64,000 nt of DNA, taken from positions 62,001 to 126,000 of the forward strand of contig NZ_JAFFJT010000023.1 in assembly GCF_016924665.1 (NCBI RefSeq). Direction: 5' to 3'. This stretch comes from Nocardioides sp. SYSU D00038. Its GTDB lineage: Bacteria > Actinomycetota > Actinomycetes > Propionibacteriales > Nocardioidaceae. Positions 15,097 through 22,557 of the stretch are shown piece after piece (the stretch's first letter is position 1; each line of letters opens with the position of its first letter). The translations under genes and the position numbers were made by a program. The notes beneath the pieces were generated by a model. It was given only the letters and a program-made list of their open reading frames with translations. It ran no database searches and was not told the origin of the DNA.

Positions 15097-16002
15097 ATGT
15101 CCGCCGAGGCTCTCCTCAACGGCGCCCTGCTGGGGGGGCTGTACGCCCTGGTGGCGCTCGGACTGTCGTTGGTCTTCGGGATCATGCGGGTGGTCAACCT
15201 GGCCCACGGCCTGCTGGTGCTTCTCGGGGCGTACGCGGCGGTGCTGGTCACGGACCGCATCCCCGTCGACCCGCTGCTGGCCTTCGTGATCGTCGGTCCG
15301 GCGCTGTTCGCGCTGGCCGCCGCGGTCCAGCGACTGCTGCTGCAGCGCCTGACCGGCCACTCCGCGGAGGCGCCGCTGGTCGCGACCTTCGGCCTGCTGC
15401 TCCTCGGCCAGGGGACCCTGACCTATGCGTTCGGCACCAGCCCGCGCTCGCTCGACGCCGGCTGGGCTCAGCAGAGTGTGTCGTTCGCCGGGATGACCGT
15501 GCAGTCCGCCAACCTCGTTGGGTTCCTCCTGGCGTGCGCGGTCGTCACCGGCACGCAGCTGCTCCTGACCCGCACCCGCTTCGGCACCGCCCTCCGCGCC
15601 TCGGCTGCCGACCCGGCCACGGCGGGGATGCTCGGCATCAACATCCCGCTGATGCACGCGCTGACCTTCGGCGCTGCCGCGGCGATCGCCGCCCTCGCGG
15701 GCATCGTCTACGGGAGCGCGTTCTCCGTCGATCCGAACGGCGGCCTGCCGCTGCTCGTCCTCGGCTTCACCGTCGTGGTGATGGGCGGGGTGGGGGACGT
15801 GCCGGGCACGCTCGTCGGCGGGGTGCTCGTCGGCGTGGTCGCGGCCGCGGTCGGGGGGCTGGTCGGGCCGGTCTACTCCCCGATCGCCATCAACCTGCTC
15901 CTGCTCGCCCTGCTGCTGGTCCGCCCGCAGGGGCTGGGGCTGCGGCTCCCGGCGCGACGGCAGCGGCCCGCGGTCAGCGACCGGGAGGTGGTGGCGGCAT
16001 GA
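15097..16002 (+). CDS. LivH-type ABC transporter permease
   Basis: A 301-residue polytopic membrane protein of the LivH family, with about eight hydrophobic helices. The N-terminal signature NGALLGGLYALVALGLSL is followed by FGIMRVVNLAHG, and the late cytoplasmic loop has TRFGTALRASAADPATAGMLGI, which contacts the ATPases. It starts 5 bp after the binding-protein stop and overlaps the LivM gene by 4 bp. The basic C-terminal tail (RLPARRQRP) is cytosolic. Confidence 0.9.
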   Translation: MSAEALLNGALLGGLYALVALGLSLVFGIMRVVNLAHGLLVLLGAYAAVLVTDRIPVDPLLAFVIVGPALFALAAAVQRLLLQRLTGHSAEAPLVATFGLLLLGQGTLTYAFGTSPRSLDAGWAQQSVSFAGMTVQSANLVGFLLACAVVTGTQLLLTRTRFGTALRASAADPATAGMLGINIPLMHALTFGAAAAIAALAGIVYGSAFSVDPNGGLPLLVLGFTVVVMGGVGDVPGTLVGGVLVGVVAAAVGGLVGPVYSPIAINLLLLALLLVRPQGLGLRLPARRQRPAVSDREVVAA

Positions 16003-16976
16003 CCGGCACCCGACGTACGGCGGCGCTGGGGCTGGCCCTCACCGTGGCCGTCACCCTCGTGCTGTGGTCGGTGCCCGGACGGGTCGACCGCAACACCCAG
16101 GACCTGCTGCTCAACCTCCTGATCTGGATCGGCGTCGCCCAGGCCTGGAACATCATCGGCGGCATCGGCGGCCAGCTGTCCCTCGGGCACTCGGTCTTCA
16201 TCGGGGCGGGCGGCTACACGAGCGCCATGCTGCTGCTGAAGACCGATCTCGGGTGGCCGGTGGCCCTGGTCGGAGCCGGGCTCGTCTCCGCGGCCCTCGC
16301 CTGGGTGGTCGCGTTCCCGCTGCTCCGGCTGTCGGGCGTCGCGTTCACGATCGGGTCCTCGGCGCTCGCGCTCGCAGCGTTGGCGTGGATGGTGACGTGG
16401 ACGTGGACCGGGGAGAGCCGGGGTCTCACCGTCCCGCTGGATGCCGTCCCCGACCGCGAGGCGAAGTTCCGGTTGATCGCCGTGCTCGCCGTGCTCACCT
16501 GCGTCGTGGCGGTGCTGGTGCTCCGCTCGAGCTTCGGGCTGCGGTTGATGGCGGTGCGCGACGACGAGCGCGCGGCGGCCGCCCTGGGGGTGCCCGCCGA
16601 GGTCGTGAAGCGGCGGGCGTTCCTGCTCAGCGCCGGTCTGACCGGCCTGGTCGGCGCCGCGGTGAGCCTGAACCAGGTCTACATCGAGCCGAACTCGATG
16701 TTCGGCCTCACCTGGGTCGTCACGGCACTGGTGATGGTGGTGGTCGGCGGCTCCGGCACGGCCGAGGGCCCGGTGCTCGGCGCGTTCGTCATCTACTACC
16801 TGGTCAACCGCTCGTTGGAGGACCAGCCGATGGTCCAGGCCATCCTCAGCGGCGTCCTGGTGATCGTGGTGATCGTGGTGGCACCGCGCGGGATCGCCGG
16901 GCTGCTGCGCTCCGGCGTCGCGTGGATCCGGGGACGTCGGACGGCGCCTCGGACGATGGCCGAGGCGAGCACGTGA
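15999..16976 (+). CDS. LivM-type ABC transporter permease
   Basis: A 325-residue partner permease of the LivM family, with about nine hydrophobic segments. It has the family pattern NIIGGIGGQLSLGHSVFIGAGGY near residues 48-70 and the ATPase-contact loop SFGLRLMAVRDDERAAAALGVP. The ATG overlaps the livH stop (ATGA), and its own stop overlaps the GntR start (GTGA), so transporter and regulator are co-translated. Together with the preceding three genes it makes a complete uptake system. Confidence 0.9.
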   Translation: MTGTRRTAALGLALTVAVTLVLWSVPGRVDRNTQDLLLNLLIWIGVAQAWNIIGGIGGQLSLGHSVFIGAGGYTSAMLLLKTDLGWPVALVGAGLVSAALAWVVAFPLLRLSGVAFTIGSSALALAALAWMVTWTWTGESRGLTVPLDAVPDREAKFRLIAVLAVLTCVVAVLVLRSSFGLRLMAVRDDERAAAALGVPAEVVKRRAFLLSAGLTGLVGAAVSLNQVYIEPNSMFGLTWVVTALVMVVVGGSGTAEGPVLGAFVIYYLVNRSLEDQPMVQAILSGVLVIVVIVVAPRGIAGLLRSGVAWIRGRRTAPRTMAEAST

Positions 16977-17647
16977 GCGGGACACGGACGCCGACCCGAT
17001 CGGTGCACGTGCACCGGGAGGTGCGGCGCGCGATCCTCGGCGGCGTCCTGCGACCCGGCTCGCGGCTCAGCCCCCTGGCGCTGGCCGAGCAGTACGGCGT
17101 CAGCCTGGGCGTCGTCCGCGAGGCGCTGACCCGGCTGGGCGAGCAGGGGCTCGTCCTCTCACAACCCCAGCAGGGCTTCCAGGTGCTGCCGCTCTCGCGG
17201 GAGGACCTCCTGGACCTGACGTCGGTGCGCCTGGACCTGGAGCCGCTGGCGCTGCGCCGCTCGGTCGAGCGTGGCACCGTGGAGTGGCGCTCGCAGCTGA
17301 TCGCCGCGCACCACGTGCTCGAGCGCACCCCGGAGCACGACCTCGGCCCCGACGCCTCGTGCGTGGTCAACGAGGAGTGGGCCGTCGCCCACCGGGCCTT
17401 CCACCTGCAGCTGCTCGCGGGTTGTGGCAGCCGACGCCTGGTGGAGATCGCCACGACCCTGCGTGACGCCGCCGAGGTCTACCGCCGCTGGTCGACCCCG
17501 CTCGCGAGCGAGCCGCGGGACGTCGCGGGTGAGCACCGGGCGATCCTCCAGGCCGTGGTCGAGGACGGCGACCCCGAGCTCGCCGCCAGCCGACTCGCCC
17601 ACCACATCGCCCACACGACCGACGTGCTCATCGAGCACGCGAACTGA
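16973..17647 (+). CDS. GntR-family (FCD) regulator of the aromatic operon
   Basis: A 224-residue regulator. The N-terminal winged helix contains the recognition helix LAEQYGVSLGVVREALTRL (about 36-54). The C-terminal FCD ligand domain has the usual metal-site histidines in AHRAFHLQLL, GEHRAIL and LAHHIAHT. It is co-transcribed with the LIV transporter, so it probably senses a pathway acid or its CoA ester and controls its own operon. Its recognition helix shares GVSLGVVREAL with the second GntR (18044-18739), and both promoter regions share a 12-bp near-identical motif, so cross-regulation is likely. Confidence 0.88.
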   Translation: MSGTRTPTRSVHVHREVRRAILGGVLRPGSRLSPLALAEQYGVSLGVVREALTRLGEQGLVLSQPQQGFQVLPLSREDLLDLTSVRLDLEPLALRRSVERGTVEWRSQLIAAHHVLERTPEHDLGPDASCVVNEEWAVAHRAFHLQLLAGCGSRRLVEIATTLRDAAEVYRRWSTPLASEPRDVAGEHRAILQAVVEDGDPELAASRLAHHIAHTTDVLIEHAN

Positions 17648-17648
17648 G

Positions 17649-18029
17649 GTGACCGTGCACGACGTCGTCCGGGACCTCCTGTGCCGCTACTTCGATGCCG
17701 TCGACCGGGCCGACCTCGCCGCGGTGCAGGATTTCCTCGGGGACGCCACGGTCATCCTCGGCGGCCGCACGCTCCGCGGCCGCGAGGAGCTGGCGGCGGC
17801 GTACGCCCCGCGGCTCCTCGCCCCGGTCGACGGGCGCCGTCGTACCGCCCACCACCTGACGAACCTGCTCATCGCCCCGGAGGGATCGAGCACGGTGCGG
17901 GCGGCGGCGTCCTATCTCCGGCTCGAGGAGGGGCCCGTCCTCGCAGCGAGCGGACGGATCGAGCAGCTCCTCGACCTCACCGATGCCGGCTGGCGGGTGC
18001 GCGAGCACCGCGTCGTGACCGACCTGTGA
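17649..18029 (+). CDS. SnoaL/NTF2-like small protein
   Basis: A 126-residue protein with the cone-shaped NTF2/SnoaL fold pattern. The N-terminal helices VRDLLCRYFDAVDRADLAAVQDFL are followed by ATVILGG, a RGREEL helix and a final strand GWRVREHRVVTDL. Members act as hydrolases, isomerases or small-molecule binding proteins, for example on aromatic or steroid-like substrates. The GTG at 17649 follows the GntR stop by one base, making it the last gene of the operon starting at 8970. The specific role is unknown. Confidence 0.75.
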   Translation: MTVHDVVRDLLCRYFDAVDRADLAAVQDFLGDATVILGGRTLRGREELAAAYAPRLLAPVDGRRRTAHHLTNLLIAPEGSSTVRAAASYLRLEEGPVLAASGRIEQLLDLTDAGWRVREHRVVTDL

Positions 18030-18043
18030 CCATGCCTACTGGT

Positions 18044-18739
18044 TCACTCGGCCTCGACCATCCCCGATCCGAGCAGCAGCTGCTGGGTGCGGCAGACGTG
18101 CTCCTCGAAGAGCCGGACGGCGAGGACCTGGTCGTGCGCGAGAGCCGCGTCGCAGAGACCCTGGTGCTCGGCGGCGACGTCGCGGCCCGTCTCCTCACCG
18201 GGGCCAGCGGACCACGCGCGGTAGAGCTCGGCCTGGTCGGAGAGCCGGTCGCAGATGTCGAGCAGCACGGGGTTGCCGCAGGCGCTGATCAGGGCGTGGT
18301 GGAAGGCGAGGTGCGCGTAGGCCCACTCCTCGTTCCGCTCCGGTGCCGCGTCCGGTGCCGTCGGGGGCAGCATCATCGGCTGGCTGGCCAGCCGGTGGTG
18401 CGCAGCCAGGACCTCCGACTCCCAGGTGACGCCGCCGCGGGTCAGCGACAGTCGGAGCGCGGCGCCCTCGTTGACGAGTCGGGCCTCCGTCAGGGCCTTC
18501 AGCGTCGTTCCCGACAACGTCGCGACGTGGTAGCCGCGGTTGCGGTCGATCCGCACCAGGCTCTTGGTGCCCAGCAGCCCCAGCGCCTCTCGCACCACCC
18601 CGAGGCTCACCCCGCGGTCGCGGGCGAGATCGGCCGGCTTGAGGCGGACGCCGGGCGCAAGCGTGCCGTGCAGGATCTCGACACGCAGCTCTTCGTAGAC
18701 GCGCATCGCGAGGCTGTCGGCGTCCCGGCTCTTGACCAC
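18044..18739 (-). CDS. GntR-family (FCD) regulator divergent from BKACE
   Basis: A 231-residue regulator with the winged helix at about residues 8-75 (recognition helix ADLARDRGVSLGVVREALGLL) and an FCD domain with conserved histidines in YAHLAFHHALI and AAEHQGLC. It starts with GTG at 18739, 71 bp from the divergent BKACE gene, with a 28-bp palindrome between them. That layout is the usual one for a local regulator. It is paralogous to the GntR at 16973; the two genes lie tail to tail around the SnoaL gene. Confidence 0.88.
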   Translation of the reverse strand: MVKSRDADSLAMRVYEELRVEILHGTLAPGVRLKPADLARDRGVSLGVVREALGLLGTKSLVRIDRNRGYHVATLSGTTLKALTEARLVNEGAALRLSLTRGGVTWESEVLAAHHRLASQPMMLPPTAPDAAPERNEEWAYAHLAFHHALISACGNPVLLDICDRLSDQAELYRAWSAGPGEETGRDVAAEHQGLCDAALAHDQVLAVRLFEEHVCRTQQLLLGSGMVEAE

Positions 18740-18756
18740 CCACGGAATTTAGCATC

Positions 18757-18784
18757 CTGCGCCCTGAATCGATTCTTGGCGCAG
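18757..18784. promoter_or_regulatory. 28-bp palindrome, probable GntR operator
   Basis: The half-sites CTGCGCCCTGAATC and GATTCTTGGCGCAG are inverted repeats matching at 12 of 14 positions, centred on the perfect core GAATCGATTC. It lies midway between the divergent GntR (start 18739) and BKACE (start 18811) genes. The stretch AATCGATTCTTG recurs with one change upstream of the aromatic operon at 8865. Confidence 0.75.
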
Positions 18785-18810
18785 CCCCGAGAGCGGAACG
18801 AGGAGAACCC

Positions 18811-19746
18811 ATGAGAAGCACCCCGAAGGTCATCGTGTCCTGCGCGCTGACCGGCTCGATCCACACCCCGTCGATGTCCTCGGCGCTCCCCATCACCGCC
18901 GAGGAGATGATCCGGCAAGGGACGGACGCAGTGGCAGCGGGCGCAGCCGTGCTCCACCTGCACGCGCGCGACCCGCACGACGGGCGACCGACCCCCGATC
19001 CGGAGGTCTACCGCCCCTTCGTCAAGGCGCTGGCCACGGACACCGACGCCGTCATCAACATCACCACGGGCGGCGCCGCCACCATGGCCGTCGAGGACCG
19101 GCTGGCCGCCGCCCTGACCTTCGAGCCTGAGCTGGCCTCCCTCAACATGGGCTCCATCAACTTCAGCTTCGCGCCGGCCGCGGCGCGTCCGCGCGAGTGG
19201 CGTCACGACTGGGAGCTGCCCTACGTCCGCGGCAGCCACGGCGTGATCTTCGCCAACACCTTCGACCAGATCGAGACGACGTTGCGCCGCCTCGGGCAGG
19301 AGCGGGGGACGCGCTTCGAGTTCGAGTGCTACGACCTCGGACACCTGTACAACCTTGCGCACGTGGTGGACCAGGGCCTCGCCGAGCCACCGTTCTTCGT
19401 GCAGACCATCTTCGGAGTGCTCGGCGGGATGGGGCCCGAGCTCGACAACCTCGCCCACCTGGTCTCGGTCGCCGACCGCCTCTTCGGCGACGACTACCTC
19501 CTGTCCGCCTTCGCCGCCGGGAAGAACCAGATGCGCTTCGCGACCGCGGCGGCGCTGCAAGGCGGCAACGTGCGCGTCGGGCTCGAGGACAGCCTCTACC
19601 TCGGCCCGGGACGCCGTGCCGCCAGCAACGCCGAGCAGGTCGCGAAGGTCGTGGGGATCCTGGAGGCCCTCGACCTCGAGGTCGCCACCCCGGACGAGGC
19701 GCGAGACATCCTGCGGCTCAAGGGCCGTGACACGGTGAACGTCTGA
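18811..19746 (+). CDS. Beta-keto acid cleavage enzyme (BKACE, DUF849)
   Basis: A 311-residue zinc enzyme of the BKACE family. These condense a 3-oxo acid with acetyl-CoA and cleave it to acetoacetate plus the CoA ester of the shortened acid. The zinc ligands are H49 and H51 in the HLHARD motif, and the catalytic and zinc region near the end is VRVGLEDSLYLGPGR. The TIM-barrel core includes GSINFSFAP and FECYDLGHLY. The ATG has a ribosome site (GAGGAG). The substrate is unknown, but 3-oxoadipate-like acids from aromatic breakdown fit the neighbourhood and the CoA-transferase remnants just downstream. Confidence 0.9.
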   Translation: MRSTPKVIVSCALTGSIHTPSMSSALPITAEEMIRQGTDAVAAGAAVLHLHARDPHDGRPTPDPEVYRPFVKALATDTDAVINITTGGAATMAVEDRLAAALTFEPELASLNMGSINFSFAPAAARPREWRHDWELPYVRGSHGVIFANTFDQIETTLRRLGQERGTRFEFECYDLGHLYNLAHVVDQGLAEPPFFVQTIFGVLGGMGPELDNLAHLVSVADRLFGDDYLLSAFAAGKNQMRFATAAALQGGNVRVGLEDSLYLGPGRRAASNAEQVAKVVGILEALDLEVATPDEARDILRLKGRDTVNV

Positions 19747-19765
19747 GGCCGGGCAGGGATCGGGC

Positions 19766-19939
19766 GTGGACGAGCGCATCGAGGAGAAGACGGTCCGACC
19801 GCGCTGGCGCGACCCGTCGAGGACGAGACAGGAAGGGACAGGAATGCGAACCAGCCCGGCATCCACGGTGATCGAACCGCCCACGCCGGAGGAGTGGCGG
19901 GAGGCCATCCTCGAGACCCTCCCGGAGCCGACCGAATGA
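19766..19939 (+). pseudogene. Remnant of 3-oxoacid CoA-transferase subunit A (C-terminal end)
   Basis: The open segment begins VDERIEEKTVRPRW, which matches the conserved C-terminal end of SucA/PcaI-type CoA-transferase A subunits (family pattern KRIEKRTVRP). It continues for about 40 residues of unfamiliar sequence to the TGA at 19937. No upstream part of subunit A exists; BKACE ends only 20 bp before. The stop overlaps the ATG of the subunit B remnant, preserving the usual A-B gene junction. The family match is from memory and short. Confidence 0.55.
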
Positions 19940-20070
19940 GCTGGACGGGCGAGGAGCTGGCCGCGCCGGCGGCCTCCGGGCTGACCGACGGCTCCTACGT
20001 CCACCTCCGTCTCGGGCTCCCGGCGCTGGTCCCGGACTACGGGGCCGACGACGCCGAGCTGGTCGGGTGA
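19936..20070 (+). pseudogene. Remnant of 3-oxoacid CoA-transferase subunit B (N-terminal end)
   Basis: Forty-four codons starting MSWTGEELAAPAA and continuing LTDGSYVHLRLGLPALVPDY match the N-terminus of PcaJ/ScoB-type CoA-transferase B subunits (family pattern MSWTRDEMAARAA...DGFYVNLGIGLPTLV). The frame ends at a TGA that overlaps the GTG of the MFS gene. The catalytic glutamate and the remaining 170 or so residues are missing. It is probably what is left after deletion of a 3-oxoadipate or acetoacetate CoA-transferase pair. Confidence 0.65.
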
Positions 20071-21281
20071 CCGCGTCCCCGTCGCTCGACCGGGGGGCGC
20101 GCACCGAGGACGACGCCGACTGGGTGATGCTGCTCCTGGCCTGGCTGCTCTACTTCTCCTTCGCCCTCACCGTGGCCTCCCTGGCACCGATCGTCGGGAC
20201 GGTGCGCAGTGACCTCGACCTCAGCTACGGCGAGGTGGGGCTGGTCCTGGGCGGGTGGCAGCTGACCTACCTCGCGGCCGCCTTTCCCGTCGGCTACCTG
20301 GTGGACCGGTTCGACCCGCGGTGGGTCCTCTTCGGGGGCGCGCTCTTCGTCGCCGGATCGCAGTTGGCACGCAGCCTGGCCACGGGTTTCCCCACCCTCC
20401 TCGCCGCAGTGGCCCTCCTCGGTCTCGGCGGGCCGGTGATGTCCGTGGGTCTCCCCAAGGTCGTCGCCGAGTTCTTCACCGGACGGAGTCGAGCCACGGC
20501 CTCGGGCGTCTACATGACGGGCGCCCACGTCGGCCATGCGACCGCGCTCGCCTCGACGGCCGTGCTGGTGGCGGCGGTCGGTGACTGGCGCATCGCGCTC
20601 CGCTGCTACGCCGTGGTCGTCGTCGTGATCGCGGTGGCATGGGTCGTCACCGCCAAGCCGGTCTCGCGAGGGGACGTCGGAGTGCGCACGCCCCTCCTCG
20701 CCGGGACCTGGCACGTGGCCCGCGCGCCCGGGTTCTGGGTCGTCGTCGCGATCGGCTTCGCCGGCTTCCTCGGCAGCCACGGCTACCGCAACTGGTTGCC
20801 GACGATGCTCGCGGACGCTGGTATGTCCGCCACGCGCGCCGGCGTGATCGCGGCGCTGCCCGCCCTGCTCGGCATCCTCGGCAGCATCGTCGTGCTGCAG
20901 GTCGGAGCCGGGCGTCACCGGCGGACGACCACGATCGTCCTCCTGCTGGTCGTCAGCGTCTCGATGACGACCGCCACGTTGGTGGAGGGTCCTCTTCTCT
21001 ACCTGACGGTCGGTCTCGAGGGCTTCTGTGCGGCTGCCCTGGTGCCGTTGATGATGAACACCCTGATGGAGCTGCCCGAGATCGGACCGCGGCACGTGGG
21101 GGCGGCCGCAGCGGTGTACTTCACGGTCGGCGAGCTGGGCGGGTTCGCCGGGCCCACGTTGGTCGGCGCGGTCGTCGGGGCCACCGGGACGTTCACGGCC
21201 GGCGTCGGCGCCCTCTCCTTCGTGATGGCGGCGATGGTCCTCGTGGCCGTCCGGATGCCCCAGCCCAAGACCGCCTCCTGA
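20067..21281 (+). CDS. Major facilitator superfamily transporter
   Basis: A 404-residue protein with twelve predicted membrane helices. It has the MFS loop 2-3 motif in GYLVDRFDPRWVLFGGALF (about residues 76-94), a central cytoplasmic loop near 190-210 and a conserved GFAGFLGSHGYRNWLPTML in the second half. It resembles the nitrate/nitrite or cyanate-type and organic-acid MFS branches; the substrate is not clear. The GTG overlaps the stop of the CoA-transferase B remnant. The 134-bp gap to the convergent crotonase gene holds only a weak 6-bp hairpin (21324-21340). Confidence 0.85.
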   Translation: MTASPSLDRGARTEDDADWVMLLLAWLLYFSFALTVASLAPIVGTVRSDLDLSYGEVGLVLGGWQLTYLAAAFPVGYLVDRFDPRWVLFGGALFVAGSQLARSLATGFPTLLAAVALLGLGGPVMSVGLPKVVAEFFTGRSRATASGVYMTGAHVGHATALASTAVLVAAVGDWRIALRCYAVVVVVIAVAWVVTAKPVSRGDVGVRTPLLAGTWHVARAPGFWVVVAIGFAGFLGSHGYRNWLPTMLADAGMSATRAGVIAALPALLGILGSIVVLQVGAGRHRRTTTIVLLLVVSVSMTTATLVEGPLLYLTVGLEGFCAAALVPLMMNTLMELPEIGPRHVGAAAAVYFTVGELGGFAGPTLVGAVVGATGTFTAGVGALSFVMAAMVLVAVRMPQPKTAS

Positions 21282-21415
21282 GGGCGGAGCCGTCGGCTCG
21301 GTCAGGTGTCGTCCTTCCGTCAGGGATGCGGTCGGCATCCGGCCCCGCGCAGGCGCGACGTCGGCGAGCCGAAGGTGTCGCTCCCACCCGAGCGCCTCGC
21401 TGCCGTCGTCGCGGC

Positions 21416-22204
21416 TCACCGCCCGAGCAGAACCGGCGGCTCCTTGGCGAGGAACGCACGAACCGCCGCCAGGTGGTCCGCGCTCGCCCCGCACCTCGCC
21501 TGCGCGGCCGCCTCGGCCGCCAGCACCTCGTCGAGCGAGGAGCTGCTCCCGGCCGCGATCAGTTCCTTCGACGCCGCCAGCGCCAGGGTCGGCCCGTCGG
21601 CCAGCCGCTCGGCCAGCGAGCGAGCCGTCGAGACGACCTCGTCGGGTGCCACCACCCGACCGGCGAGGCCCCAGGCCACGCCCCGCTCGGGCGTGAACGC
21701 GTCACCGAGGAGCACCAGCTCCCGCGCCCGCGCCTCGCCGACGGAACGCGCGAGGCTGGCGGACAGACCCGAGTCGCAGGTGAGCGCGACACCGGTGAAC
21801 GCGGTCGCGAGCGTGACGCCCGCGCCCCAGACCTGGACGTCGCAGGCCAGCGCGAAGCCGAGGCCGGCGCCGACGCAGGTGCCGTGCACCGCGGCGACCA
21901 CCGGCTTGGGCATGGTCGCGAGCAGCCGGGTGATCGGGTTGAAGTGCAGCTCTACGGTGTCCGACGCGCTCGCGGGGTCGGTCTCCAGGCTGCGCGCGAG
22001 CTCGGCGAGGTCCTGGCCGACGCAGAACGCCGGGCCGTTGCCGGTCAGCAGCACCGCGCGTACGGCGGGGTCGGCGGCGACCGCGTCCAGCTCGTCGACG
22101 AGCGCCTGCTTGAGCTCGACGTCGAGGGCGTTGCGCGCCGCCGGCCGGTTGAGGGTGAGCTCAGCGAGCCCGCCGCGCCGCTCGACGAGCAGCACGTCGC
22201 TCAT
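21416..22204 (-). CDS. Enoyl-CoA hydratase/isomerase (crotonase fold)
   Basis: A 262-residue crotonase. The oxyanion-hole segments are AFCVGQDLAEL (about 60-70) and HGTCVGAGLGFALACDV (about 106-122). The active-site position normally Glu is an aspartate in ALTCDSGLSASLARSVG, as in PaaG-type 1,2-epoxyphenylacetyl-CoA or enoyl isomerases, rather than in plain hydratases. Last gene of the eight-gene unit that starts at 29208, overlapping the VOC gene by 4 bp. It probably isomerises or hydrates a CoA-bound pathway intermediate. Confidence 0.88.
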   Translation of the reverse strand: MSDVLLVERRGGLAELTLNRPAARNALDVELKQALVDELDAVAADPAVRAVLLTGNGPAFCVGQDLAELARSLETDPASASDTVELHFNPITRLLATMPKPVVAAVHGTCVGAGLGFALACDVQVWGAGVTLATAFTGVALTCDSGLSASLARSVGEARARELVLLGDAFTPERGVAWGLAGRVVAPDEVVSTARSLAERLADGPTLALAASKELIAAGSSSSLDEVLAAEAAAQARCGASADHLAAVRAFLAKEPPVLLGR

Positions 22205-22557
22205 CCGCGGGCCTCGTAGACGACGACGGGGTTGCCGGCCGGGTCGCGCACGACCACCCGGCGCTCGTGAGGACCTTCGACGACCTCGCCGACAGCGAGG
22301 CCGTCGGCTGTCCAGGACGCGAGCAGCTCGTCGAGCCCCGTGACCTGCACCGAGACCGCGACGAGACCGGGCGCGGGCTGCTCCGCCGGCGCCGCCAGCC
22401 CGAGCGTCGTGCGCCCGTCGGTGACGGCGGCGTAGCGGTTGCCGTCGCGGAAGCGCAGCTCCAGGCCGAGGCGCTCGACCCAGAACGCCGATGCTGCGTC
22501 GAGATCGCCGGCGGGCACGATCACGTGGCCCAGCTTCAAGACCTGCGCCGAGCTCAC
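22201..22557 (-). CDS. Single-domain VOC/glyoxalase-family protein
   Basis: A 118-residue vicinal-oxygen-chelate protein with one beta-alpha-beta-beta-beta pair. It opens LKLGHVIVPAGDLDAASAFWVERLGLE and ends VVVRDPAGNPVVVYEARG, the usual metal-ligand strand. The GTG at 22557 overlaps the stop of the upstream luciferase-like gene; the open frame further upstream is antisense-like. VOC enzymes in such clusters act as epimerases, lyases or dioxygenases; two modules (a homodimer) would form the site. The substrate is unknown. Confidence 0.82.
   Translation of the reverse strand: MSSAQVLKLGHVIVPAGDLDAASAFWVERLGLELRFRDGNRYAAVTDGRTTLGLAAPAEQPAPGLVAVSVQVTGLDELLASWTADGLAVGEVVEGPHERRVVVRDPAGNPVVVYEARG

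Noticed and set aside
21282..21415. Small hairpin (GGATGC/GCATCC, 21324-21340) as a terminator between MFS and crotonase genes
   Set aside because: Only a 6-bp stem with no T-run; too weak to list as a feature.
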